From Salipaludibacillus daqingensis (GTDB lineage: Bacteria > Bacillota > Bacilli > Bacillales > Salisediminibacteriaceae), in contig NZ_JARZHF010000002.1 of NCBI RefSeq assembly GCF_029891575.1, positions 186,001-250,000 on the forward strand: a stretch of DNA of 64,000 nucleotides, written 5' to 3'. Below, piece after piece: positions 45,474-55,536 of this stretch. The notes beneath the pieces are model-generated. The model searched no databases. It was not told where the DNA came from and saw only the letters and a program-made list of their open reading frames with translations. Position 1 is the stretch's first letter. Every line of letters begins with the position of its first letter. The translations under genes were made by a program, and so were the position numbers.

Positions 45474-47909
45474 TTAAAGCATCATATATGGATTTGTATC
45501 AATTGTAATCGCCAAACCCGTTCGAACCATCTCACCTTGATACGTTTTTATAATTTCTTGCAACGTCTCCGTTAGTTTCGGCTCAACTTTATATTTTACC
45601 ATGCATTGGTAGCGATATCTATCCTTGATCCGCGGGATAGCAGAGGCAACAGGTCCGTATATCATCGTTTCTTCTGAAAGTTCTCTTCGCAAAAATGACG
45701 TGATTTTTTCTGTAACGGAAACGACACGATCCAATTCTTCATCGCTGACATGGATCAATACTAAAAAATAATATGGCGGATAACCACCATGTTTCCTTAT
45801 TGCCATTTCTTTTTCAAAAAAAGATAGAAAATCATGTGACTTTACATCTAAAATACTATAATGATCCGGCGTATACGTCTGGACCATTACTTCACCAGTT
45901 TTCTCGTGTCTTCCTGCTCTCCCACTCACTTGTGTTAACAGTTGAAATGTTCTCTCAGCCGAACGAAAGTCTGGAAGATGCAACATGGAATCTGCCGCTA
46001 AAACACCTACGAGCGTAATATTCGGAAAATCTAGTCCTTTCGCAATCATCTGTGTCCCAAGCAAGATATCCCCTTTACCTTCACCGAACTGGTTAAGCAG
46101 TTTTTCATGAGATCCTTTTCGTCGAGTCGTATCCACATCCATTCTAATTACACGGATGTCAGGGAATATTTTTAATAATTCTTCTTCGACTTTTTGTGTA
46201 CCGGTTCCAAAAAAACGAATGGAATCACTGCTACATTCTGGGCAAATGCTAGGAATCGTTTCGATATGCCCACAATAATGACATTGGAGTGATTGATTAG
46301 AACGATGATATGTTAAAGAAATATCACAATGCGGACATTGGGCTACATAACCACAGTCTCGACACATAATAAACGTTGAATACCCTCTTCGATTTAAAAA
46401 CAACACGGTTTGTTCTTGTTTGTCTTTTCGAACTTGTATTGCTTCAAGAAGAGCATTGGAGAACATCGAACGATTTCCATTTCTTAACTCTTCTCTCATA
46501 TCGATGAGAGACACTTCCGGCATTTGTACATGGTTCACTCGACTTTGCATCGTTAACAAATGATAGACGCCTTTTTTTGCTCTGGCATAACTTTCTAACG
46601 AAGGAGTTGCACTACCTAAAATGACTGGACACTGATAATTTTGCCCACGCTTGATCGCAACTTGTCTTGCATGATATCTCGGCAGTTCTTCTTGTTTATA
46701 GCTTGTTTCATGTTCTTCATCAATAATAAGAATACCTAAATTTTCAAATGGGGCAAAAATTGCAGACCTTGCCCCAACAGCAACATCCACTTTCCTTTCA
46801 CGAATTTTCAACCACTCGTCATACTTTTCTCCTTTAGATAAGGCACTATGAAGAACAGCTACTCGAGAACCAAATCGTTCTTTAAATCGAGTAACCATTT
46901 GCGGAGTAAGTGATATTTCTGGAACAAGAACGATCGCTTCTCTCCCTTTTTGCAACGCCTTATCGATCGCTTGAAGGTAAACCTCTGTTTTTCCACTGCC
47001 GGTCACTCCTCGTAACAAAAACGTTTCATGACGGTCTTCTTGGATAGAAGAAACAATCGGATCTAACGCTTGTTGCTGCTCCTCCATTAACGGTAACGGT
47101 TCCGTAGATTGAAACTTGCGACCTTCGTATGGATCTCGTCCAACGACTACTTCCTCTTTCGTTAGCCATTTCTTTTTTACTAATTCTTGTAAGGTTGCCC
47201 TCGACACGTTCGCTTGTTCCATTAGTTGGATAAGCGGGATTTTTTCATCTTTCTTTACGTTTTCAATCATATAAAGAATCAGTTGTTTCTGCTTATCAGC
47301 TCTTGCCAGTTGTTCTAATGATTTTTTCAGTTCTTCTTTTGTAAATGGAGTAGAAATTACCATTTGTGTCTTCTGTTTATCATTTGTTTTCACGATTGGT
47401 GTGACGAGTAAAAGTTTATCCTTCACAGCTCTCATCATTTGTTTCTTTTCTTCCTCTGATGCTGTTTTACGCCATTCATCCCAATTTTCAATTTCCTTTT
47501 TATCTTTAAATAGATACTGCAATGTTATTGGGAGCTGATCAAACTCATCCACTGTTTTTAACGAGAGTTTTTTCTGATACTTTGCTCGCATTGCCGCAGG
47601 TAGCATAGATTTCAACACCGAAATATGAAACGACAATGTATCATCTTTTAACCACTTTGATAAATCAATCAGTTCCTTTGTTAAAGGTGGATATAAGTCT
47701 ATTAATTCATCAAGTGGTTTTAATTTTTTTACGTCGTAGTCAGATTTTTCCTCTGTATTTAACACGAATCCTTGTACTTTACGTGGTCCAAACGAGACAT
47801 TCACGCGAATTCCAGGAACAATCGTTTCTTCATATTCTGGTGGAACAAGGTAATCAAATACGCGGTCCGTTTGATTAACAGCCACATCCACGATTACTTT
47901 TGCGATCAT
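45474..47909 (-). CDS. priA: Primosomal protein N' (PriA helicase)
   Basis: Restarts replication at stalled forks. The N-terminal DNA-binding domain is followed by helicase motifs GVTGSGKTEVYLQ, IIDEEHETSYKQ, GSATPSLESY, and a zinc-binding insert of eight cysteines (CRDCGYVAQCPHC ... CHYCG ... CPEC). The end GLAITIDTNPYMML is typical. 811 residues. The coaBC stop directly touches the priA ATG, so they are coupled. Confidence 0.97.
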   Translation of the reverse strand: MIAKVIVDVAVNQTDRVFDYLVPPEYEETIVPGIRVNVSFGPRKVQGFVLNTEEKSDYDVKKLKPLDELIDLYPPLTKELIDLSKWLKDDTLSFHISVLKSMLPAAMRAKYQKKLSLKTVDEFDQLPITLQYLFKDKKEIENWDEWRKTASEEEKKQMMRAVKDKLLLVTPIVKTNDKQKTQMVISTPFTKEELKKSLEQLARADKQKQLILYMIENVKKDEKIPLIQLMEQANVSRATLQELVKKKWLTKEEVVVGRDPYEGRKFQSTEPLPLMEEQQQALDPIVSSIQEDRHETFLLRGVTGSGKTEVYLQAIDKALQKGREAIVLVPEISLTPQMVTRFKERFGSRVAVLHSALSKGEKYDEWLKIRERKVDVAVGARSAIFAPFENLGILIIDEEHETSYKQEELPRYHARQVAIKRGQNYQCPVILGSATPSLESYARAKKGVYHLLTMQSRVNHVQMPEVSLIDMREELRNGNRSMFSNALLEAIQVRKDKQEQTVLFLNRRGYSTFIMCRDCGYVAQCPHCDISLTYHRSNQSLQCHYCGHIETIPSICPECSSDSIRFFGTGTQKVEEELLKIFPDIRVIRMDVDTTRRKGSHEKLLNQFGEGKGDILLGTQMIAKGLDFPNITLVGVLAADSMLHLPDFRSAERTFQLLTQVSGRAGRHEKTGEVMVQTYTPDHYSILDVKSHDFLSFFEKEMAIRKHGGYPPYYFLVLIHVSDEELDRVVSVTEKITSFLRRELSEETMIYGPVASAIPRIKDRYRYQCMVKYKVEPKLTETLQEIIKTYQGEMVRTGLAITIDTNPYMML

Positions 47910-49115
47910 TTATTTCCCCTCCAACAATGGGACTATCGCATCTAGGAGTTGGCTTGCCGCTAATTTTTTTGTCGTAAGTGAGATCTCTATTTCTTTTCCA
48001 TCAGCAAAAAATAACGTTAACTCATTTGTGTCACCTTGAAATCCAGAACCTTCGTTATTGATAGAATTCGCAGCGATCATATCCAAATTTTTTGATTTGA
48101 TTTTCTTTTTTGCATTCTCCTCAATGTTTTCTGATTCAGCGGCAAACCCGACTAAAACTTGGTTTTTCTTTTTCTCACCTAATGTTTTAAGAATGTCATC
48201 TGTCCGTTCCATTTCTACAGAAAGATCCCCCTCTGTTTTTTTCATCTTATTCGTGTGAAACGATTTCGGACGATAATCAGCTACGGCTGCTGCCTTGATG
48301 ATGACATCCATCTGGTCAAAGTGAGAATGGACAGTCTTGTACATTTCTTCTGCTGATCTTACGGAAACGAGATTGACTCCATGAGGTGCTGATAAGGAAC
48401 TTGGTCCACTAACAAGTGTCACATGAGCTCCTCTTGCCGCTGCCATTTCTGCAATCGCATATCCCATTTTTCCAGAAGAACGATTAGAAAAAAAACGGAC
48501 CGGATCTATCTCTTCTTGGGTTGGGCCAGCAGTCACCAATACATTTTTGCCGTGCCAACGTTTGTTTTCTTTTCGTATAAAGTGATGATCAATCATCGCT
48601 AATATATCTTCCGGTTCTGCCATTCTGCCTTTTCCTTCGTATCCACATGCTAAATAGCCTTCATTTGGTTCAATATAATGATAGCCAAAGGTACGCAGTG
48701 TTTCCATATTTCTCTTCACTGCAGGATGGTCATACATATGAACGTTCATCGCTGGTGCGATCATAACAGGGGCTGTCGTTGCTAAGAGTGTCGTTGTAAC
48801 CATGTCATCAGCAATGCCATTCGCTAGTTTGCCAATAATGTTTGCCGTGGCAGGCGCGATAACAACAAGATCTGCCCAGTCGGCAATGTCAATATGGGCT
48901 ATTTTTTCTGGATTTGGTTCAATAAAAGTATCCATATACACATGATCTCTTGATAACGCTTGAAAAGTAAGTGGTGTCACGAATTCTCTTGCTGAATCAG
49001 TCATGACTACTTTCACTTTATATCCTTGTTGAATAAGTTTACTCGTTAAAGCTGCCGCTTTGAAAACAGCAATTCCACCTGTGACACATAATAAAATATG
49101 TTTTTCTTTGTTCAT
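47910..49115 (-). CDS. coaBC: Phosphopantothenoylcysteine synthetase/decarboxylase CoaBC
   Basis: Bifunctional coenzyme A enzyme. The N-terminal flavoprotein decarboxylase (CoaC) has VTGGIAVFKAA, PAMNVHMYDHP and the catalytic Cys in GYLACGYEGKGRM. The C-terminal CoaB ligase begins near VLVTAGPTQEEIDPVR. 401 residues from the ATG at 49115 (GGAGG nine bases upstream). Its ribosome binding site follows 245 bases after rpoZ, whose terminator suggests a separate promoter. Confidence 0.97.
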   Translation of the reverse strand: MNKEKHILLCVTGGIAVFKAAALTSKLIQQGYKVKVVMTDSAREFVTPLTFQALSRDHVYMDTFIEPNPEKIAHIDIADWADLVVIAPATANIIGKLANGIADDMVTTTLLATTAPVMIAPAMNVHMYDHPAVKRNMETLRTFGYHYIEPNEGYLACGYEGKGRMAEPEDILAMIDHHFIRKENKRWHGKNVLVTAGPTQEEIDPVRFFSNRSSGKMGYAIAEMAAARGAHVTLVSGPSSLSAPHGVNLVSVRSAEEMYKTVHSHFDQMDVIIKAAAVADYRPKSFHTNKMKKTEGDLSVEMERTDDILKTLGEKKKNQVLVGFAAESENIEENAKKKIKSKNLDMIAANSINNEGSGFQGDTNELTLFFADGKEIEISLTTKKLAASQLLDAIVPLLEGK

Positions 49116-49344
49116 TTTCATCCGCCTCCGATTGCAATAATTCCTATTTTAAAATGAATTAAAAAAAATATGTCTATTACCGATGTTTATCCTGTTAAAT
49201 GTTGCATCGCTCCATTTCACTGTTGTTTCTCTAAAGATGTTTCCCATCATCACCTAGAGACTTGGTAATTTTTATGATTCATCGTTTTGTTTGAGGTGGT
49301 GATGCTTTTCTATCTATACGATACCGAAAAAACGGCAGAAAAAC

Positions 49345-49378
49345 AAAAGAAAAAACAACCTTTTGATCAGGTTGTTTC
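49345..49378 (-). terminator. Terminator of gmk-rpoZ
   Basis: Minus strand: AACAACCT-GATCAAA-AGGTTGTTTTTTC. It starts inside the last codons of rpoZ. Confidence 0.8.
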
Positions 49379-49585
49379 ATCTTCGTCGCGAATTTCATAT
49401 GTTAATTTTTCAGATTCAATTTCTTCAAGAGCCATACCGACGTAATTCACTGATTTAGATTTACTAGTTTTTTCAAATAAACTAGGGTTTTCTCGGAGTT
49501 GACGTGCTCTGTGGGCCGACACCGTTACTAATGTGTACTTAGAATTAATTTTAGTCATTAACGAATCAATAGATGGATCTAACAT
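49367..49585 (-). CDS. rpoZ: RNA polymerase omega subunit
   Basis: 72-residue subunit that helps fold the beta' subunit. MLDPSIDSLMTKINSKYTLVTVSAHRAR with the conserved Ala-His-Arg-Ala block. The ATG at 49585 follows GGAGG with good spacing; the frame upstream is not needed. It starts four bases after gmk, the usual gmk-rpoZ pair. Confidence 0.96.
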   Translation of the reverse strand: MLDPSIDSLMTKINSKYTLVTVSAHRARQLRENPSLFEKTSKSKSVNYVGMALEEIESEKLTYEIRDEDETT

Positions 49586-49589
49586 GCTA

Positions 49590-50201
49590 TCACTCCTCCA
49601 CAAGTTCTTTGTATAGATGAATTAATCTTTCCTTTTTGCAATTCTCGGCAGTAACAATGGATTTTATCCGTTCCACTGCATATTCCACTTGATCATTCTC
49701 TACGACGTAGTCGTATTTATCCATGAGATCAATTTCATCTTTAGCAATCGTCATTCTGCTATCGATTAAATCTTGAGATTCTGTTCCTCTTCCCTCAATT
49801 CGATTTCTAAGCTCTTTGATACTTGGAGGCATGAGAAATATAAATACGCCTTCCGGGAAGGATTCTTTCACTTGAAGAGCTCCTTGGACTTCAATTTCCA
49901 ATATGACGTCATGGCCTTTTGCCAAGGTATCCTCTACATAATTTCTTGGTGTTCCATAATAGTTATCCACATATTTTGCATATTCTAACAGTTCATTTTC
50001 GCGAATCATTCGTTCAAACTCTTCTTTAGACTTAAAAAAATAACTTACTCCGTCTTCTTCCCCTTGACGTGGTTTGCGTGTCGTTGCAGAAACAGAGTAC
50101 TGAATATGAGTATCATGTTTTCTTAATGCTCCACAAACTGTTCCTTTTCCTACTCCAGAAGGACCTGAGAGAACAATTAGTAGACCTTTTTCTCTTCTCA
50201 T
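49590..50201 (-). CDS. gmk: Guanylate kinase
   Basis: Phosphorylates GMP to GDP and, in Bacillus, is a target of (p)ppGpp. P-loop [11 protein letters not shown] at residue 9, [19 protein letters not shown], and [12 protein letters not shown]. 203 residues from the ATG at 50201 (GGAGG five bases before). An upstream ATG at 50216 has no site. Confidence 0.97.
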   Translation of the reverse strand: MRREKGLLIVLSGPSGVGKGTVCGALRKHDTHIQYSVSATTRKPRQGEEDGVSYFFKSKEEFERMIRENELLEYAKYVDNYYGTPRNYVEDTLAKGHDVILEIEVQGALQVKESFPEGVFIFLMPPSIKELRNRIEGRGTESQDLIDSRMTIAKDEIDLMDKYDYVVENDQVEYAVERIKSIVTAENCKKERLIHLYKELVEE

Positions 50202-50394
50202 ATAAACCTCCAGCATTCATTGATCAATATAGTTTATCACGTTTTTTATTCGTATGGTAGGTCTAGTCCACTCACTTTAATGTTTTATTATGTAGACCAA
50301 AATACTTTTTAAAAAAAAGTAGCTTTTGTTAGTGCCTTCATATCATAATGGTTTATAACAAAAAATACAACTTAGAAACAAATATAAATGCAAG

Positions 50395-50420
50395 CGGAAA
50401 GCCATCGGAAACCCGATGGC
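50395..50420 (-). terminator. Stem-loop after remA
   Basis: Minus strand: GCCATCGG-GTTT-CCGATGGC followed by TTTCCGC. Strong stem, weak T run; a possible terminator 12 bases past the remA stop. Confidence 0.5.
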
Positions 50421-50432
50421 AAGAGGTTGGTG

Positions 50433-50696
50433 TTATTCTTCCGTTGCGTCTTCTTTGCTAGTAATTACTCTTTGGGCGACCGTTTCAGGCTGCACCGCCG
50501 ACAAAATTACATGATCACTGTCAGCTATAATCACTGCACGTGTACGACGACCATATGTCGCATCTACCAACATGTTTCTTTCTCTTGCATCAGAAATAAT
50601 TCGTTTTATAGGAGCAGACTCTGGACTTACGATCGAGATGATACGATTTGCTGATACAATGTTACCAAATCCAATGTTAATTAGCTTAATATCCAA
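50433..50696 (-). CDS. remA: Extracellular matrix regulator RemA (YlzA)
   Basis: 87-residue DNA-binding protein that in B. subtilis activates biofilm-matrix and osmoprotection genes and forms oligomeric rings. [32 protein letters not shown] and [23 protein letters not shown] match the family, including the Arg residues thought to contact DNA. It lies between yloC and gmk, as in B. subtilis. Confidence 0.96.
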   Translation of the reverse strand: MDIKLINIGFGNIVSANRIISIVSPESAPIKRIISDARERNMLVDATYGRRTRAVIIADSDHVILSAVQPETVAQRVITSKEDATEE

Positions 50697-50845
50697 GTTT
50701 CATTCTCCTATCTGTTTTTACGAGTTTTTGTTTAAAATATGTTTTTGTTGCTATGGTGCTTCACAGGGTCAATAAAATAAATTCTTTACATCATAGTGTA
50801 CGATATAACGAAATGATCACTCTAGATAACTAGTGGATAAAATCG

Positions 50846-51727
50846 TTATTCAACATTTTGTATTTGCTCGCGGATTTTTTCTAACTCCGCTTTGATGTTC
50901 ACAACTATTTGGCTGACCTCTAAATGATTGGCTTTGGAGCCAATCGTATTTGTTTCTCTATTTAATTCTTGGACGAGAAAATCTAATTTTCGCCCGACCA
51001 CATTTGCCTCATGTAAAACTTCTAAAAATTGCTTGATATGACTGTCAATCCTAGTTAACTCTTCATCGATATTTGACTTATCTGCAAATACAGCTACTTC
51101 GGTTAGAACACGTGATTCATCTAATTCTGTATTCTCTTTCGTAAAAGCTTCTACTTTTTTTAACAAACGATCTTGATATTCCTCTTGTACATTAGGAGCT
51201 ATCTCTCGAAGTTTTTCTACCGATTCACTTACATTGTTAAGTTTTTGCTTCATATCGTTATGAAGTTCTTTCCCTTCACGGTCTCTCATTTCCATTAGTT
51301 GAACCGTTGCATCTTCCACAGCAGCTTGTACCATTATTTCTAGATCCTTTGAAATCTCATCTGATTCTTTTATCGTTGCGATTTCATCATGCAAAAGCAA
51401 TTGATCTATTGGTAAAGTTGTCGAAGAGTTTGTTGATTCTGCCATTTTTTCATAGATTTGTTGATATTGATCAAAGAGGTCCCAATCGATAGATAGTGAC
51501 CTTTTTACAATGCCTTCCCCGTGTAAATTCAAGAATACATCGATTTTTCCACGTTTGACATAACGTGAAATGACTTTCTTCATACGGTCTTCCAAAAAGA
51601 ATAATTGTCTAGGCATTCGAATATTAATTTCGCAAAAACGGTGATTTACCGCCTTCATTTCTACTGTCACCTGACAATTGTCATTTTCCTTAGCGGATCG
51701 CCCGTATCCTGTCATACTCATTATCAT
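50846..51727 (-). CDS. yloC: YicC/YloC family endoribonuclease
   Basis: 293 residues. N-terminal YicC domain (MSMTGYGRSAK, VEMKAVNHRFCEINIRMPRQL) and C-terminal DUF1732 domain (SHIKQFLEVLHEANVVGRKLDFLVQELNRETNTIGSKA). Recent work assigns RNase activity to this family. I chose the ATG at 51727; the ribosome binding site is weak (GTGAT) and 51721 is possible. It is divergent from rqcH, whereas B. subtilis has the yloB ATPase between them. Confidence 0.94.
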   Translation of the reverse strand: MIMSMTGYGRSAKENDNCQVTVEMKAVNHRFCEINIRMPRQLFFLEDRMKKVISRYVKRGKIDVFLNLHGEGIVKRSLSIDWDLFDQYQQIYEKMAESTNSSTTLPIDQLLLHDEIATIKESDEISKDLEIMVQAAVEDATVQLMEMRDREGKELHNDMKQKLNNVSESVEKLREIAPNVQEEYQDRLLKKVEAFTKENTELDESRVLTEVAVFADKSNIDEELTRIDSHIKQFLEVLHEANVVGRKLDFLVQELNRETNTIGSKANHLEVSQIVVNIKAELEKIREQIQNVE

Positions 51728-51849
51728 TTCTATCACATCCACAATCTATATTCTAAACAATTTTTGTCCAGACAACAAGGGGTGAGCTTGATTTATCGTC
51801 TATTTGTTCAATAAATCACTTGTTTGTAGGCTAAGATACGTGTTTTTAT

Positions 51850-51877
51850 TTGTTCCTATGATAGTTTTTGCTATAAT
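51850..51877 (+). promoter_or_regulatory. Sigma-A promoter of rqcH
   Basis: TTGTTC (51850-51855), 16-base spacer, TATAAT (51872-51877); the rqcH ATG is 41 bases further on. Confidence 0.65.
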
Positions 51878-51917
51878 AACAAGGGCAAGCTTAAGAAATT
51901 TAAAAGGAGGTGTCCCG

Positions 51918-53636
51918 ATGTCTTTTGATGGCATTGTTACACGAGCGGTCACCGATGATTTAAAAAAGACAATCGTTAGCGGCAGAATCGCAAAAATTCA
52001 CCAACCATTTCCGACGGATTTAATGTTAACAGTTCGAGCGAACGGGAAAAATCATTCATTATTTCTTTCCGTTAATCCTTCTTTTTCACGTTTCCATTTA
52101 ACAAATATAAAATTCGATAACCCACAAGAACCTCCAATGTTTTGTATGGTACTAAGAAAACATTTAGAAGGTAGTATTCTTGAAAGTATTAAACAAGATG
52201 GACTTGAAAGAGTTATCACTTTCTCATTCAAAGGTCGAAATGAATTAGGTGACGTATCTTACAAAAAATTAATTGTTGAATTGATGGGAAGGCACAGTAA
52301 TATTATTTTTATGGATAAAGAAAATGATGTCATTTTAGATAGCATCAAACACATCTCACCATCTTTATCTCAATACCGAACAGTGTTACCTGGACAACAG
52401 TATAAAGAACCACCTCATATGGATAAATTAAATCCGTTAGATATGGATGAAGACTCTTTATTAAAAAAATTAGACTTTAATAAAGGGAAAATGGATCAGC
52501 AACTAAGGGATACGTTTAGTGGACTCTCTCCACAAGTGATTAAAGAAATTCTTCATAGAGCTAAATTCACGAACCGTGACACGTTACCACCAGCATTTAT
52601 CAATGTTCTAAAACCAGTTCAGAATAACGATTACTCACCTTTTGTCATTACTGATGCTGCAAAGGATGCCTTTTCCGTTATTCCACTTGACCATTTAGAC
52701 GGTGAACGAACATATTTCGATAATGTTCATGACATGTTGGACCGCTATTTTGTCGACAAAGCAGAACGAGATCGCGTAAAACAGCGGGCACATGATTTAG
52801 AACGATTTTTAAGAAATGAATACCAAAAGAATAAGAAGAAAATCACAAAATTAGAAAAAACATTAAAGGATGCAGACAAGGCACAAAAACAGCAAAAGTA
52901 TGGAGAATTACTTACTGCGCATATGCATCTCGTTTCAACTGGTCAAAAAGAGCTGGTTGTTGTTGACTACTATGATCCGGAACAAAATGAGTTGACGATT
53001 CCTTTAAACCCTCATAAATCAGCTTCGGATAACGCTCAACAATTTTTTAAAAAATATCATAAACTCAAAAATTCTATTGCCTTCGTTAAAGAACAGCTAG
53101 CATCTGCAGAAAGCGAAATGTTTTATCTCGATACATTGATCCAACAAGTTGAAATTGCAACTACTAGAGACCTTGATGATATTCGTGAAGAGTTAGAAAA
53201 CGGCGGCTATTTAAAAAAGAAAGTCCAGAAAAAAAAGAAAAAGAAACCAGGTAAACCATCTGTGGAACGTTATGTATCCTCTGAAGGCATTGACCTTTAC
53301 GTCGGAAAAAACAACAAACAAAATGAGTATTTAACTACTCGTTTAGCGAGACAAGATGATACGTGGCTTCATACGAAAGACATCCCTGGCTCTCATGTCA
53401 TTATTCGTCATCAAGATTTCAGTGAACAAACATTATTGGAAGCTGCAAACTTAGCTGCTTACTTTAGTAAAAGTCGGATGTCAGGTCAAGTTCCTGTTGA
53501 CTACACGTTGATTCGACACGTGAAAAAACCGAATGGTGCGAAACCAGGATATGTGACATATGATAATCAAACGACACTATTTGTTAATCCAGACCAAGAC
53601 CTTGTTCGCCAATTGGCTAATAATGCTCAACAATAA
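51918..53636 (+). CDS. rqcH: Ribosome quality control protein RqcH (NFACT family)
   Basis: Bacterial Rqc2/NEMF homologue that adds alanine tails to stalled chains on 50S subunits. NFACT-N domain (1-180), helix-hairpin and coiled coil (about 270-430), then NFACT-R (VERYVSSEGIDLYVGKNNKQNEYLTTRLARQDDTWLHTKD is its start). The usual Asp-Arg motif at 97-98 reads Glu-Arg here (GLERV). The ATG at 51918 follows AGGAGG; 572 residues. Older names are YloA and FbpA. One of four plus-strand genes. Confidence 0.96.
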   Translation: MSFDGIVTRAVTDDLKKTIVSGRIAKIHQPFPTDLMLTVRANGKNHSLFLSVNPSFSRFHLTNIKFDNPQEPPMFCMVLRKHLEGSILESIKQDGLERVITFSFKGRNELGDVSYKKLIVELMGRHSNIIFMDKENDVILDSIKHISPSLSQYRTVLPGQQYKEPPHMDKLNPLDMDEDSLLKKLDFNKGKMDQQLRDTFSGLSPQVIKEILHRAKFTNRDTLPPAFINVLKPVQNNDYSPFVITDAAKDAFSVIPLDHLDGERTYFDNVHDMLDRYFVDKAERDRVKQRAHDLERFLRNEYQKNKKKITKLEKTLKDADKAQKQQKYGELLTAHMHLVSTGQKELVVVDYYDPEQNELTIPLNPHKSASDNAQQFFKKYHKLKNSIAFVKEQLASAESEMFYLDTLIQQVEIATTRDLDDIREELENGGYLKKKVQKKKKKKPGKPSVERYVSSEGIDLYVGKNNKQNEYLTTRLARQDDTWLHTKDIPGSHVIIRHQDFSEQTLLEAANLAAYFSKSRMSGQVPVDYTLIRHVKKPNGAKPGYVTYDNQTTLFVNPDQDLVRQLANNAQQ

Positions 53637-53648
53637 TCTTACGTAGTG

Positions 53649-53686
53649 AAAAGGCAGCACCTTGTTTAAAGGTGCTGCCTTTGTTT
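53649..53686. terminator. Bidirectional terminator between rqcH and the ABC exporter
   Basis: AAAAGGCAGCACCTT-GTTTA-AAGGTGCTGCCTTT then GTTTT. Serves rqcH on the plus strand and the exporter genes on the minus strand. Confidence 0.92.
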
Positions 53687-55524
53687 TAACTCGTTTTCAA
53701 AACTTTGAATTGTGATTTGACGAGATTAAAGTATTCTCCTTTTTGATCCATTAATTCTTGATGATCACCTTGTTCTAAAATATTTCCTTGCTCTAATACA
53801 ATAATATTATCTGCTTCACGTATCGTAGAAAGACGGTGAGCAATCATAATTGCAGTTCTACCATGAAGTAGCTTTTTCAGCGCACGTTGGATTAATTGTT
53901 CTGTTTCTGTATCAATAGATGCTGTAGCTTCATCTAAAATTAATATTTTAGGATCTGCTAATAAAGCTCTAGCAAAGGAAATAAGCTGTCTTTCCCCAAC
54001 AGATAAAACATTTCCTCGCTCTTCTACTTCCGTCTCGTACCCATTGTTTAGCTGTGAAATAAACTTATCCGCGCCAACCGTTTTCGCTGCTTCAATAATT
54101 TCTTCCTCACTAGCATCTGGTCGACCAAATCGAATATTATCCATGATTGTACCTGAAAAAATAAATGTATCTTGAAGAACAATGCTTACTTTTTCTCTTA
54201 AGCTGTCTAAACGAATGTCTCTTAAATCGTTCCCATCAAGAAGTACCCTGCCTTTTGTTGGATCGTAAAAGCGACTAATCAAATTGACAATCGTCGTTTT
54301 ACCACTTCCTGTGTGCCCAACGAGGGCTACAGTTTGACCTGCTTTCATTTCCAAATCAATTTGATTTAAGGCTTTTCTGTCACTATCGTACGCAAATTCG
54401 ACATTTTCAAATTGAATATGGCCATATACCTCGTCAAGTTTCTTAGCTCCTTGTTTTTCAGGTACCGATGGTTGTTCGTCAAGAAATTCAAAAATTCGTT
54501 CCGACGAAGCCATCCCTACTAATAGTTGGTTATAAACTTGACCTAAACGAGAAATTGGTTCCCAAAACATTCCAATATATAATGAGAATGCGAAGAAATT
54601 ACCTATGGAAAGCGCATCTACTTGAATTAAATAAACACCATACCAAAGAAGAATCGCTGTTCCAATAGCACCACTCATTTCAACTAGAGGTCGGAACATT
54701 GCGCTTTTCTGCGTTGCATTTCTCCAAGATTCAAAATTCATTTCATTCATTTGATTAAAAAACCCAATATTCTCTTTTTCTTGCGTATAAGACTGCGTAA
54801 CACGAATTCCTTGAATGCTTTCGTTTAAATGAGAGTTTATCATTGATTGTTTAATACGAACATCTTGCCATGAGCGACGAATGTTTCTTCGAAGTTTTGT
54901 TGAGATAAAAAACATCAACGGAAGTACAATCATAATTGCCAACGTCAGTTCAGGGCTGATGAAAAACAACAGCACAATGATTCCGACAAGCATGATGACG
55001 TCCATTAATAAATTGATGACACCATTTGTAAACAAATCTTGTAAACTATTAACGTCATTAGTGATTCTGACGAGGATCGAACCAGCTGATCGTTGATCAA
55101 AAAATCGATGGGAAAGACGTTGGATATGATTAAACAACCCTTTCCGTAAATCGAAAATAACGAGCTGACCTAGTTTATTCATAAACCTTATTCGGAGCGT
55201 GTTTCCTATCCAAGAAACGACGTAAAGTCCTGTAATAATAAGAACCATCATCATTAGAAAACTGAATTCCCCTGTTTCAATAATATGATCTAATGCATAA
55301 CTACCAATTAAAATAGGTACGAGTAACCTTACTGCCGTTGATAATAACATTCCGAGAATAGCAATCGGCAAAATATTTTTTGCGTATGGTTTCATATATC
55401 TAAATAATCGAGTCATCTGCATCCAATTAAATGGCTTCTCAATTGCTTGATCCATAGAATAGTGGAACCGTTTTAATGTTCTCGATTTTGTTTGCTCTTC
55501 TTCATTCATTCCTTGTTTTTCCAT
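53686..55524 (-). CDS. ABC exporter half-transporter, subunit B (consensus Walker B)
   Basis: 612 residues. A cytoplasmic lead, six membrane helices (about 50-330), then an ATPase domain: Walker A GHTGSGKTT, signature LSVGERQ, Walker B LILDEATASID with the catalytic Glu. The signature departs from LSGGQ. The partner gene just upstream has the opposite defect, so the two form a heterodimer of the BmrCD/LmrCD/TM287-288 type. The ATG at 55524 follows AGGAGG; a GTG nine bases earlier lies in that site. Substrate unknown; drug or lipid export is typical. Confidence 0.93.
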   Translation of the reverse strand: MEKQGMNEEEQTKSRTLKRFHYSMDQAIEKPFNWMQMTRLFRYMKPYAKNILPIAILGMLLSTAVRLLVPILIGSYALDHIIETGEFSFLMMMVLIITGLYVVSWIGNTLRIRFMNKLGQLVIFDLRKGLFNHIQRLSHRFFDQRSAGSILVRITNDVNSLQDLFTNGVINLLMDVIMLVGIIVLLFFISPELTLAIMIVLPLMFFISTKLRRNIRRSWQDVRIKQSMINSHLNESIQGIRVTQSYTQEKENIGFFNQMNEMNFESWRNATQKSAMFRPLVEMSGAIGTAILLWYGVYLIQVDALSIGNFFAFSLYIGMFWEPISRLGQVYNQLLVGMASSERIFEFLDEQPSVPEKQGAKKLDEVYGHIQFENVEFAYDSDRKALNQIDLEMKAGQTVALVGHTGSGKTTIVNLISRFYDPTKGRVLLDGNDLRDIRLDSLREKVSIVLQDTFIFSGTIMDNIRFGRPDASEEEIIEAAKTVGADKFISQLNNGYETEVEERGNVLSVGERQLISFARALLADPKILILDEATASIDTETEQLIQRALKKLLHGRTAIMIAHRLSTIREADNIIVLEQGNILEQGDHQELMDQKGEYFNLVKSQFKVLKTS

Positions 55525-55536
55525 CGGTTCCACCTC

